Assembly (NCBI GenBank): GCA_965229785.1
Contig: CBDDJS010000001.1
Location: 3,162,001-3,226,000, forward strand
Length of the DNA stretch: 64,000 nt
Source of the DNA: JAWPMT01 sp965229785
GTDB taxonomy: Bacteria > Bacteroidota > Bacteroidia > Cytophagales > Cyclobacteriaceae
Reading direction: 5' to 3'
The position numbers and the translations under genes are program-made. Within the stretch, counting starts at the first letter, position 1; the number at the start of each line of letters is the position of its first letter. This document shows, piece by piece, positions 34,162-42,689 of this stretch. The notes below the pieces were generated by a model. It was not told the DNA's origin, searched no databases, and was given only the letters and a program-made list of their open reading frames with translations.

Positions 34162-34944
34162 TTATGCAAGTTTATTTAGGTCAATATTATAATTGGATTT
34201 TTTTAATTCTTTAGCGAGTTGGAACTGCCAGGCATCATTTGAATCCATATTAACATATACTATTCCAGAAATGTCATTGGGTGTTTCTATATCTCCTTTT
34301 ACTAGAGCACAAACGTTATTTCTTCCTATCTTTCCCATCAAGAATCCATGTTCGAAAACTACATTTTGTCTTGCCCTCGGTTTCAAATCAGGTGCCTTGG
34401 ATTGTTTGGAGCCAATGTCACACGGGGTATATAGAACAATTGCAAATCCAACATTTGAATAGCTTTCAATTTTCTCAATTATCGTTTTTCCAGAGCTTGC
34501 CTGTTCATGAAGAATTATTGGTTTAAGATTCAGCTTCTCTAAATATCTTGCTACCCTGACCTTTGCCTCTTCATCATGTCCATGCACGACAAATACTTTA
34601 TCGTATTCTACGTTGTTATTTTGTTTTGCTGACTTTATAGCTTTTCTCTTAGGTTGAATCCTAAGGCAAGCTGTTAATGCAGACTTAATTATTTCTATCT
34701 GCTTATTGAACGTTCCTTCATAGTTTCCACCAAGTTGGTCTCGTTCGAATTTTTCAAAGACTTTCCAGGGTGTACTTTCTTTTCCGTAGTTGGCTAAAAT
34801 AAAATCTTCACACTCTGCCGTCCAAGCAACTAATTCGGGAGTTGCAAGAGAATATGTTTCTCCAAGATCCACGTTATAATCTGAACAGATGTAAAAAGTG
34901 TATTCCTCACTTTCCTCAATAAGTTCTCTGATTTTTTCCTCCAT
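34162..34944 (-). CDS. TIR-like nucleotide-binding protein (CAP12/PF10137 type)
   Basis: 260-aa cytoplasmic protein. The C-terminal half (about 112-250) is a TIR-like domain of the predicted nucleotide-binding/CAP12 family: VFVVHGHDEEAKVRVARYLE, PIILHEQASSGKTIIEKIE, FAIVLYTPCDIG, ARQNVVFEHGFLMG. In related CBASS and Pycsar effectors this domain degrades NAD+ when a cyclic nucleotide is sensed; Glu in the HEQ or FEHG motifs is the likely catalytic residue. The N-terminal 110 residues are an unrecognised helical domain (VAWTAECEDFILANYG). No nucleotide cyclase gene is adjacent, so the trigger is unknown. Shedu lies 87 bp upstream on the same strand. Confidence 0.83.
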   Translation of the reverse strand: MEEKIRELIEESEEYTFYICSDYNVDLGETYSLATPELVAWTAECEDFILANYGKESTPWKVFEKFERDQLGGNYEGTFNKQIEIIKSALTACLRIQPKRKAIKSAKQNNNVEYDKVFVVHGHDEEAKVRVARYLEKLNLKPIILHEQASSGKTIIEKIESYSNVGFAIVLYTPCDIGSKQSKAPDLKPRARQNVVFEHGFLMGKIGRNNVCALVKGDIETPNDISGIVYVNMDSNDAWQFQLAKELKKSNYNIDLNKLA

Positions 34945-35031
34945 GCGGGTATTTTTTCCTAACTAAATTCCGATAATCCTGATTTTTAAGAAGTCATTTA
35001 ATTACAGCTATTTGTGCTTATTTCTCCAGGT

Positions 35032-36201
35032 TTACTTTATTTCCAATAACTCCATTCGATTCAGAAACTTCACTTGATACTCCATAAGTTCATCATATGT
35101 CATAAGATTAAGTTCCCCTTGACCAAGTTGCCTCATAGTCTTGTTCAACTCAAAAAGATGCTCCTCTTTAGCATCAGCCCTTCCTACTAACAAGTTGTAA
35201 TTAATCTGTCTTGGTATGTAACCAAAAACTCTATTTATCTCTGTTAGGTATTCGTCGCTTTCAAGGTAATCTTTGTAATCATTAACTTGAATAATGTGTT
35301 GAATCAATCGCGACCTTGGGCTCTTATGATATTTTTTCCTTGTCATGAAAGCCTCATTCGGGAGTTTGACTTCTAAAACACTTAAGTCTGTTTTATATGA
35401 CATGTTTGGCTTTAAAGTGTAATCCGGCTCTTCGTATTTTCCAGAATTCTTCATGAGCTTAGGTTCGTACCAAAAGCGAGAATAGGCATCACGAAGAAGA
35501 AAGAGTTTGTTTTCATTGAAAAACTTGTGATAAGTTTTCTCCTCACCTTTTATCCCCAACCTCCTTGCTCTTTTGAGCATCTTAATAAATCTGTCAATAG
35601 ACTCTTCAATTTCATGCTTATTGAACTCCAACCAGTAATAGTTAAGCTTTCTTGGAAAAATTTTAAAATTCTCAGAGAGTATATACGTGGGCTTATGTCT
35701 TCTTTTTTTATCAGTAAAGAATAGAGAATAGTTTATGTTGCCTGAATTAAAGTCAATGCCAAGTCCATCAAGTTCTTCCAGTACTTGTTTTCGCCATGAT
35801 CTGATCGTCATTGAAAAATCTTTACGAAAAAGATTCAATTTCTCCACTCCTAAATCGTCTATAGTGATATCATATTCTCTAAACATTTTCTTATTCTGAG
35901 ATGATTCAACTATTAGCGCGATAGGTACCTTATTGAGATTAAAATCTCTTTTGGAATAAGTTCGGTTGTAATTGAATCTTATCCAATCCCTAAAATTATC
36001 GGAGCCCTCGAAATTGATTCTACTATTTGTAATGATTAAATCAAGGGGAATTTGATGCTTAACTATATAATTGTCGATGAAATCTTTAGCTTCTTGAAAT
36101 GAGTAACGAAATGTAAGGGAGTGGCCTTCGCAAAGTTCTTTTAGTTCATTTCGTATCCGACCTTCATCATATATTGATTTCGAGATAAATAAAATTCTCA
36201 T
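35032..36201 (-). CDS. Shedu-type (DUF4263) anti-phage nuclease with receiver-like N-terminus
   Basis: 389-aa protein. The C-terminal part (about 215-389) matches the Shedu SduA C-terminal domain: KGEEKTYHKFFNENKLFLL, YEPKLMKNSGKYEEPDYTL and TDLSVLEVKLP, where D and E-x-K form a PD-(D/E)xK nuclease site, then RLIQHIIQVNDYKDYL. Shedu proteins form oligomeric nucleases that restrict phage. Residues 1-130 start MRILFISKSIYDEGRIRNEL and contain LDLIITNSRI and VPIALIVESS at positions expected for a response-regulator receiver fold, though the phospho-acceptor Asp appears replaced (Asn in ITNSR). Pairing with a TIR gene and flanking repeats marks a defence module. Confidence 0.83.
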   Translation of the reverse strand: MRILFISKSIYDEGRIRNELKELCEGHSLTFRYSFQEAKDFIDNYIVKHQIPLDLIITNSRINFEGSDNFRDWIRFNYNRTYSKRDFNLNKVPIALIVESSQNKKMFREYDITIDDLGVEKLNLFRKDFSMTIRSWRKQVLEELDGLGIDFNSGNINYSLFFTDKKRRHKPTYILSENFKIFPRKLNYYWLEFNKHEIEESIDRFIKMLKRARRLGIKGEEKTYHKFFNENKLFLLRDAYSRFWYEPKLMKNSGKYEEPDYTLKPNMSYKTDLSVLEVKLPNEAFMTRKKYHKSPRSRLIQHIIQVNDYKDYLESDEYLTEINRVFGYIPRQINYNLLVGRADAKEEHLFELNKTMRQLGQGELNLMTYDELMEYQVKFLNRMELLEIK

Positions 36202-36270
36202 TTTAAATGTTGAGCAGATTTACAGAGCCACATACTTGGTACCTTATTACCATATAAATATAACCCTATT

Positions 36271-36587
36271 CCATTAAGTACGAAATCTACGGTCCGCACA
36301 CGTGCGATAACTATCCGCAGACTTGCAAAAAGCTGAAACACGCGCGAAACAGCAGTATGCAACCTAGCAAAAGCCCCAAACACAGATGAAACAGTATTAT
36401 GCAGACTTGCAAAAGCCTCAAACACACGTGAAATAGGATTATGCAGCTTTGAAGAAAGCCCAAACACGTGCGGTGCGGCGTTCCACTGAATATCGTTCTT
36501 CAGGCATACAGAAAATCCAAACACACACTGCGACAGCATTTCAAATACCGATGAAGATGCGGCCGCAATGCAATTGCGACCGAGCAG
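36271..36587 (-). repeat. Structured intergenic repeat element, copy B
   Basis: Same element as 33934-34145, same orientation, upstream of the Shedu gene, so the two copies bracket the TIR and Shedu genes. It begins with CCATTAAGTACGAA and ends with GCGACCGAGCAG. It is about 105 bp longer than copy A, mainly because of four tandem 42-bp units. Near its right end CGGCCGCAAT and ATTGCGACCG pair over 10 bp with one mismatch (36561-36582). The minus strand is open over 155 codons here, but the frame is broken in copy A, so coding is unlikely. Confidence 0.75.
36297..36464. repeat. Tandem array of four 42-bp units
   Basis: Four diverged units of exactly 42 bp start at 36297, 36339, 36381 and 36423; each begins CAC and ends in AAA. 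The middle two-thirds share a GCAGACTTGCAAAAGC-like core. A fifth start (CACGTGCGG) leads into the unique part of the repeat element. Only one diverged unit is present in copy A. The spacing suggests slipped-strand growth rather than CRISPR, since there are no identical repeats or unique spacers. Confidence 0.8.
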
Positions 36588-36600
36588 CATAAGATGCTGC
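36584..36600. other. Perfect hairpin at the edge of repeat copy B
   Basis: GCAGCAT and ATGCTGC pair with a 3-nt loop (36584-36600), directly next to the 10-bp stem at 36561-36582. Copy A lacks this hairpin because its sequence diverges after GAGCAG. It could cap an RNA or be a recombination end. The remaining bases of the 36202-36824 gap hold the terminator at 36713 and nothing else I can name. Confidence 0.4.
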
Positions 36601-36712
36601 CCCTGGCTGTAATGTTGCGGCCACATCCTGAACAAATGTTTCCGCGGTGGTTTTAAAAGCATCACTATTTCTTTGATCCTTTGAATTCAATTATCATTCT
36701 TTCAAGAAAAAA

Positions 36713-36731
36713 CCCCGGAAAATTTCCGGGG
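36713..36731 (-). terminator. Rho-independent terminator of the T9SS surface protein gene
   Basis: On the minus strand CCCCGGAAA pairs with TTTCCGGGG (9-bp arms around a single central base; in practice about 7 bp with a small loop), followed immediately by GTTTTTTC. This is a classic intrinsic terminator, 94 bp past the stop of the 1837-aa gene. It also separates that gene from the defence island. Confidence 0.85.
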
Positions 36732-36824
36732 TTACGCTAACTACCAATACATAGAGCGCTTGTTGGTTGTGGATGCTAAAACCGATATCGCTGCGTCAAT
36801 TGATTTTAGGAGGCACTCTACCCA

Positions 36825-39800
36825 TTAGTGTTTTATGAATCTTTTTATGGTCAATTCTCCCCGGACTTGAATTTTAAGAAAGTAGATACCCGCCGGGAGC
36901 GCACTTACTTCTAATTGACCGTGAGCATATTGTACCTCCGACTCAGCACCCTGTCCGTTGAAAACCCGAACCGATTCGATCTCCTGAAAATCTATGGTAC
37001 CGGAAATGAAAAGTCGCTCGGTAGTCGGGTTAGGATAGACCTCTAAGGCAAGAGGCAGATTATTTACCGCCAAAACGTTTTCGATGATCAACTCGTCGGT
37101 TGTATCATCTGAACCAAGGTTCTGTGCCCTATCTGTAGCCGTGACCATTACATCATAAGTACCCATACCCAGTTCAATGAATGAATTATCTTCAACGATC
37201 CACGTGCCATCTCCCTGATTGAGAGCGGAGACAGTCTGCCCATCGACCGTTACCACTATACTCGCTTCGGGATCGTCTATCGTTCCGGTTATTGACGGTG
37301 AGTTATCGGAGGTATTCAACGCATCTACTGTAACCACAGGCGCTGTATTATCATACACCATTCGGAATTGCGTTGCTGCGATATTGCCATTTCCCGCTGC
37401 ATCCATTGCTACACTTGAGGCCACATCTACCGTCAAGGTGCCGTCTGTCGCAGGAATCAGATCAAAAGAATAGCTGGTTGATGACCCTGCGAAGTTCTCG
37501 ATTGCTCCTCCGCTCACAACAATATCCTCAGCTACAAATCCAGTGACGGATTCACTGAAGGTAATCATTATAGGGATCGGATTATCATTGGTTGGATCAG
37601 CGGAGGAAGTAGAAATGCTAACAGATGGTGCGGTACCATCATAGGTTAAATTCAATTGTGTAGCGGCCGCATTACCATTACCTGCTGCATCTGTGGCCAC
37701 ATCCGCCGCAACATCTACCGTCAGCATGCCTTCCGAATCCGGGACCAAATCAAAGGAATAGCTGCTTGATGACCCTGTGAAGTTCTCGATTGCTCCTCCG
37801 CTCACCACAATATCCTCAGCTACAAATCCAGTGACGGATTCACTGAAAGTAATCGTTGTAGGGATCGGATTATCATTGGTTGGATCAATAGAGGAAGTGG
37901 ATATGCTAACGGAGGGTGCGGTACCGTCATAAGATACGCTTAATTGTGTTGCGCCAACATTACCATTACCTGCTGCATCTGTGGTAACGTCCGCCGCAAC
38001 ATCTACCGTCAGCATGCCATCCGAATCCGGGATCAAATTAAATGAATAGCTGCTTGAAGACCCTGTGAAGTTCTCGATTGCTCCTCCGCTCACAACAATA
38101 TCTTCAGCTGCAAATCCAGTGACGGATTCACTGAAGGTTATCGTTATAGGGATCGGATTATCATTGGTTGGAGCTGTGGCAGAAGTGGAAATGCTAACGG
38201 ATGGTGCGGTACCATCATAGGTTAAGTTCAATTGCGTAGCGGCCGCATTGCCATTGCCTGCTGCATCTGTGGCAACACCCTCCGCAACATCTACCGTCAG
38301 CGTACCATCCAAATCCGGGATCAGATCAAAAGAATAGCTGGTTGATGATCCGGTAAAGTTCTCCAGGGCTCCACCACTCACTACCACATCTTCCGAATTA
38401 AATCCAGTAACCGATTCACTAAAAGTGATCGTAACAGGAATCGTACTATTGTTTGTCGCAGTGGCAGAAGTGGTAGCAAGGCTGACTGTTGGTGAGGTAA
38501 CATTGTATTCCACACTTAATTGTGTTGCCGCCGTATTGTCATTACCTACTGCATCAGTGGCAACACCCTCCGCAACATCTACCGTCAGCGTACCATCCGA
38601 ATCCGGGATCAAATCAAAGGAGTAGCTGGTTGATGATCCTGTGAAATTTTCAATTGTGCCTCCACTTACAATCACATCCTCCGATGTAAATCCAGTGACG
38701 GATTCACTGAAGATTATTGTCACCGGGATCGGATTGTCATTGGTGGGGTCCATGGAAGTCGAGGAAAGGCTAATGGTCGGAGCGGTACCATCATAGGACA
38801 CGCTTAATTGTGTCGCGCTAGTATTACCATTGCCCGCTGCATCCAAGGCAACATCTGAGGCCACATCAACGGTCAGCGTACCATCGGAATCAGGGATCAG
38901 GTCAAAAGAATAGTTGGTTGATGATCCTGCGAAATTTTCGATCGTACCTCCACTCACAACAACGTCTTCCGATACAAATCCGGTAACCGATTCGCTGAAG
39001 GTGACCGTTACCGGGATCGGATGGTCATTGGTAGGATTCGTGGAACTAGTGGAAAGACTGACGGTGGGTGCAGTTCCATCATAAACTGCACCCCATTGTG
39101 TTGCTGCGGTATTGCCATTACCTACCGCATCCATCGCAACATTTGAGGTCACATCTACCGTCAGTGTGCCGTCTGATGATGGGAGCAAATCAAAAGAATA
39201 GCTGGTTCCGGATCCTGTGAAATTTTCGATTGTACCACCATTCACCGTTAGGTCGCCCGACTCAAAACCCGTGACGGATTCGCTGAAGGTGATCGTTACC
39301 GGGATCGGATGGTCATTGGTCGGGTCTGTGGAAGTAGAAGAAATACTGATAGCAGGTTCCGTACCGTCATAAATTACACTCAATTGTGTCGACGCGGTGT
39401 TTCCATTTCCCGCCGCATCCATCGCAACATCCGAGGCCACGTCTACCGTCAGCGATCCATCGCCTGTCGGTATCAAATCAAAAGAATAGTCAGCGCCTGA
39501 TCCCGTGAAATTTTCGATGGTGGCACCACTCACCGTCAAGTCTCCTGACTCAAAACCCGTAATGGACTCACTGAAGGTAATGGTAACCGGAATCGTATTA
39601 CTGTTTGTTGGAGAAGAAGAAGTGGTAGCAAGGCTAACTGTTGGACGGGTACCATCGTAGGTCACACTCAATTGCGTTGCAGTAGTATTCCCATTACCTG
39701 CGGCATCCGTCGCCACGTTTGAAGCAACATCTACCGTAGGCGTACCATCGGCCGTCGGGATCAGGTCAAAAGCATAGTTGGCTCCCGACCCGGTGAAGTT

Positions 39801-42338
39801 TTGGATGGATCCCCCGTTTACAACAATATCCGCCGATGTAAATCCGGTAACGGACTCGCTGAAAGTGATCGATACCGGGATTGGATTGTCATTGGTCGGG
39901 TCCGTTGACGTTGTGGAAAGAGCAATAGTGGGAGCCACAAAATCAGGATCGGCCTGTAACTCATAAGCTCCCACATCAACTATTTGTGCCAAGCCGGAAA
40001 AAGGTCTGGTATTCCCGAGTAAATCCGTGGTGATACCTGCGTTTGTTGCCAGTGCGTTCACACCCTGATCAGTTGCTAAACTTCTTAAATGCAGCGTGTA
40101 ATCATCGTTAGCTGCATCAGTAAAGTAGTCTGCTAAATCGTTGGAGGTGCTGCTTTCACCTCCATAAATATTGCCCCCATTGTCATTGAAAGTTGCCGCG
40201 TTTGTGATGTTGTTCACGGTTGAATTGACCTCATTACCCACAAAAAGGGAGTTCTCAACGGTTAAAGTTCTGAGGTTATAAATGGCACCTCCGGTTGTAG
40301 TGGCTGAGTTTCCAGAGAACGTGCAATGCCTCACAGAAACGTTCGCTCCGTTTCGGCCATAGATAGCACCTCCATTCCCAGCACTGTTATTGATGAACAA
40401 AGAGTTTTCAATCGTTGTGTTTCCGCCATAAATGGTTACTGCTCCACCCCAGATGGCTGAGCTATTATCAAAGATGCTTTCTTTGATGCTTACACTACCA
40501 TTTTCACAGTAAACAGCTCCGCCAAAGCCACCCGTACTGATATTCCGGATTTCACAACCTTCCACGCTTAATGAGGCCAAACCGGAGTTGACCTGCACCA
40601 CGGGCCCCCATTGATTAGAAGGTGAGAAATCGGTGATCTGAACTCGACTCAGGTTCAACGATGTAGATCCGTTAATGATAAAAAAGCCATGATTCGCGCC
40701 ATCACTTTGAAGTGTTACATCAATCGTACCATCATCATCAATGTCTCCTTCTATCGCAAGCGTCCCTTGCGAAAAGGTATAGCCTTGGGTCACCATGATG
40801 GTGCTTCCATCTAAGGTAGGATCAAACTCCACCCTATTTACTATCCCTTCTGAATCAATGAAGTCTTGTAATGCCTGATCGAAAGAACCTTCCCCACTTG
40901 TCAGTGTATTGGTCACCTGAGCAACAGGGACATAATAGATAAAGGCAGAAGTATCTTTGGCCTGTAAATTATTGGTAAACATATCTTCCACCAGGGCATC
41001 CATAAATACTGTATCGACCGCTCTTTGTGTCAGATCAGCAAGGGTGAAGGTCGCAGTATATACGGTATTGTCCGGCGAAGTAAGCGAGGTAAACGAAAGC
41101 GAATTTGTGGCCGTAGTGAAATCAGTATTGTCCAATCCTGATATCTGCCTGTCAAACGTCAATGTGATCGTAAGGGTACTTGAATTGATGACTGAAGAAG
41201 ATTCAAAACTGATCGGTGGATCTCCCAGGAATTCATAAGCTCCCGCATCTACAACACTGGTAATCCCCACATTTGGCTGTGCATTGCCCACAATGTCCGT
41301 AGTAATTCCAGCGGCGGTAGTAAGCGAATTGAGTCCCGCATTTACTGCAGGGCTGGTAGATATTAAATTGTAGTCTCCATTCGCGGCATCTACAAAATAG
41401 TCCGTCACAGCATCAGAGGCTCCATTTTCACCTCCCACTATACTTCCTCCTGCATTGTTAAAAGTCCTATTGTTTAGAATGTTGCTGGGTCCTGATTCGG
41501 AACTGTTGCCTACGATCAGGCTATTTTCAATGGTTAAGTTGTTGTTATTTAAAATGGCTCCACCGCTAAACTTTGAGCTATTATTGGATAAAGTCACATG
41601 GCGCAACGTGAAATTTGAACCATCACTAATGAAAGCCACACCACCATTGCTATTAGGGGCGGTGTTATTGAAAAACAGCGAATTTTCAATAACCGTATGT
41701 ACACTACTTAGAAAAGATGCCTGGTAGATTACCCCTCCAAAACTGCTTGCGGAATTGCCAGAAAAGATAGACTTGCTAATATTGGCATCCCCGGTTCCAA
41801 ATCCATTTTGGATATATATAACACCACCAGATCTTCCCGTGTTATTCCTGATCAAACAATTCTCAATGGTCACTGTACCCGTTGAAATTTGGACGACCCC
41901 ACCATCGCTGGTAGTACTAAAGTTTTCGACCTGCAAGTTTTTAAAAGTGATTGCAGAAGTACCTGATAGTGAAAAGAACCGATGATCCGTACCGTCACTC
42001 TGTAACGTGATGTCAGCATCTCCATCGCCATTGACATCTCCATCAATCACGAGGCTGTTGGCGGAGAAGCTGTAGGCTTGCGCAATGGTTATGGTACTTC
42101 CATTCAAACTTGCGTCAAAAGAAATGGTACTGGATACTCCTCCGGAAATAAAGTCCTGAATCGCTTGATCAAGACTACCGGCACCGCTGGAATTAGTATT
42201 GGTCACGGTGATCGTACTACCGAGGGCACTTGTGGAATATAAAAGGACGCAGGACGCAAATATCCACTGCCTGAAACGTACCTGTTCTGATAAAAAATGA
42301 AAGGGTCTCCACCTTTTCTTTACGCAGAAAAAAGACAT
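36825..42338 (-). CDS. Giant T9SS-secreted surface protein with beta-helix modules and nine Ig-like repeats
   Basis: 1837-aa exported protein. A long basic N-terminus precedes a Sec-type signal ending near STSALGS. Two related beta-helix modules follow (about 45-370 and 470-795), each opening with TNT-x-SGEGS/SGAGS-LDQA-type sequence and each ending in NAGAYE/DVGAYEL-like motifs. Between them is a short domain with LTFDRQISGLDNTDF. Nine 96-aa Ig-like (Big-type) repeats cover about 803-1666, each with ITFSESVTGF and DAAGNGN. A further Ig-like domain (ITGTIDDPEASIVVTVDG) and a C-terminal T9SS type A sorting domain (VYPNPTTERLFI...GIYFLKIQ) complete it. A role in adhesion or matrix binding is inferred. 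Terminated at 36713-36731. Confidence 0.92.
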   Translation of the reverse strand: MSFFCVKKRWRPFHFLSEQVRFRQWIFASCVLLYSTSALGSTITVTNTNSSGAGSLDQAIQDFISGGVSSTISFDASLNGSTITIAQAYSFSANSLVIDGDVNGDGDADITLQSDGTDHRFFSLSGTSAITFKNLQVENFSTTSDGGVVQISTGTVTIENCLIRNNTGRSGGVIYIQNGFGTGDANISKSIFSGNSASSFGGVIYQASFLSSVHTVIENSLFFNNTAPNSNGGVAFISDGSNFTLRHVTLSNNSSKFSGGAILNNNNLTIENSLIVGNSSESGPSNILNNRTFNNAGGSIVGGENGASDAVTDYFVDAANGDYNLISTSPAVNAGLNSLTTAAGITTDIVGNAQPNVGITSVVDAGAYEFLGDPPISFESSSVINSSTLTITLTFDRQISGLDNTDFTTATNSLSFTSLTSPDNTVYTATFTLADLTQRAVDTVFMDALVEDMFTNNLQAKDTSAFIYYVPVAQVTNTLTSGEGSFDQALQDFIDSEGIVNRVEFDPTLDGSTIMVTQGYTFSQGTLAIEGDIDDDGTIDVTLQSDGANHGFFIINGSTSLNLSRVQITDFSPSNQWGPVVQVNSGLASLSVEGCEIRNISTGGFGGAVYCENGSVSIKESIFDNSSAIWGGAVTIYGGNTTIENSLFINNSAGNGGAIYGRNGANVSVRHCTFSGNSATTTGGAIYNLRTLTVENSLFVGNEVNSTVNNITNAATFNDNGGNIYGGESSTSNDLADYFTDAANDDYTLHLRSLATDQGVNALATNAGITTDLLGNTRPFSGLAQIVDVGAYELQADPDFVAPTIALSTTSTDPTNDNPIPVSITFSESVTGFTSADIVVNGGSIQNFTGSGANYAFDLIPTADGTPTVDVASNVATDAAGNGNTTATQLSVTYDGTRPTVSLATTSSSPTNSNTIPVTITFSESITGFESGDLTVSGATIENFTGSGADYSFDLIPTGDGSLTVDVASDVAMDAAGNGNTASTQLSVIYDGTEPAISISSTSTDPTNDHPIPVTITFSESVTGFESGDLTVNGGTIENFTGSGTSYSFDLLPSSDGTLTVDVTSNVAMDAVGNGNTAATQWGAVYDGTAPTVSLSTSSTNPTNDHPIPVTVTFSESVTGFVSEDVVVSGGTIENFAGSSTNYSFDLIPDSDGTLTVDVASDVALDAAGNGNTSATQLSVSYDGTAPTISLSSTSMDPTNDNPIPVTIIFSESVTGFTSEDVIVSGGTIENFTGSSTSYSFDLIPDSDGTLTVDVAEGVATDAVGNDNTAATQLSVEYNVTSPTVSLATTSATATNNSTIPVTITFSESVTGFNSEDVVVSGGALENFTGSSTSYSFDLIPDLDGTLTVDVAEGVATDAAGNGNAAATQLNLTYDGTAPSVSISTSATAPTNDNPIPITITFSESVTGFAAEDIVVSGGAIENFTGSSSSYSFNLIPDSDGMLTVDVAADVTTDAAGNGNVGATQLSVSYDGTAPSVSISTSSIDPTNDNPIPTTITFSESVTGFVAEDIVVSGGAIENFTGSSSSYSFDLVPDSEGMLTVDVAADVATDAAGNGNAAATQLNLTYDGTAPSVSISTSSADPTNDNPIPIMITFSESVTGFVAEDIVVSGGAIENFAGSSTSYSFDLIPATDGTLTVDVASSVAMDAAGNGNIAATQFRMVYDNTAPVVTVDALNTSDNSPSITGTIDDPEASIVVTVDGQTVSALNQGDGTWIVEDNSFIELGMGTYDVMVTATDRAQNLGSDDTTDELIIENVLAVNNLPLALEVYPNPTTERLFISGTIDFQEIESVRVFNGQGAESEVQYAHGQLEVSALPAGIYFLKIQVRGELTIKRFIKH
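37341..39932 (-). repeat. Nine tandem 288-bp repeats inside the surface protein gene
   Basis: The block is 2592 bp, exactly nine units of 288 bp (96 codons each), without length variation. Units share PTVSLSTSS-like starts, NPIPVTITFSESVTGF, IENFTGSS, SYSFDLIPDSDGTLTVDVA and DAAGNGN. Units 7, 8 and 9 are the most alike, pointing to recent duplication at the C-terminal end of the array. Such arrays commonly change in copy number between strains. Confidence 0.95.
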
Positions 42339-42494
42339 GGTTTAAACTTTTAAATAATGGGTAGAAAGCGTTGTTGGAATTGACAAAACGTCAAATGGTC
42401 GTTCAATCAAATTCACGGGACAAAGCTGATTTCCGGGTACTTAGAAAAAGTCTCAAATGATTTAGAAAAAGTACTACTAGTTGATTGTCAGCCG

Positions 42495-42523
42495 TTTACA
42501 ATTTCTACAAATCCATACCTTTG
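42495..42523 (+). promoter_or_regulatory. Candidate Bacteroidota-type promoter for the hybrid kinase gene
   Basis: TACCTTTG at 42516-42523 fits the -7 consensus TAnnTTTG of Bacteroidota sigma factor promoters. TTTA at 42495-42498 is a one-mismatch -33 box (TTTG) with a 17-bp gap. A start would be about 160 nt before the kinase ATG. This lies in the 351-bp gap (42339-42689) between the divergent surface protein and kinase genes, where I see nothing else clear. Confidence 0.35.
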
Positions 42524-42689
42524 AAGAGGTACAAGAAATTCACCAAAGGGTTTCGTTACAGGCCCATCTATATCCTTCTGATTATGAATTACATTTAACC
42601 CGTCATTTTTTACCACAAGGAAGAATTTCCTTTTTCCGCATTTTGTTCCTCATTTTTTGAGGTTAAATAGTAGAAGAAACAATACTCGA

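Noticed and set aside
36297..36464. CRISPR-like regular repeat spacing
   Set aside because: The 42-bp units are contiguous and diverged along their whole length, with no constant repeat and unique spacer, and no cas genes are present.
36198..36665. Minus-strand open frame of 155 codons whose stop overlaps the Shedu start (ATGA)
   Set aside because: It runs across the repeat element and the 42-bp units; the homologous copy at 33934-34145 is frameshifted, so the DNA rather than a protein is conserved.
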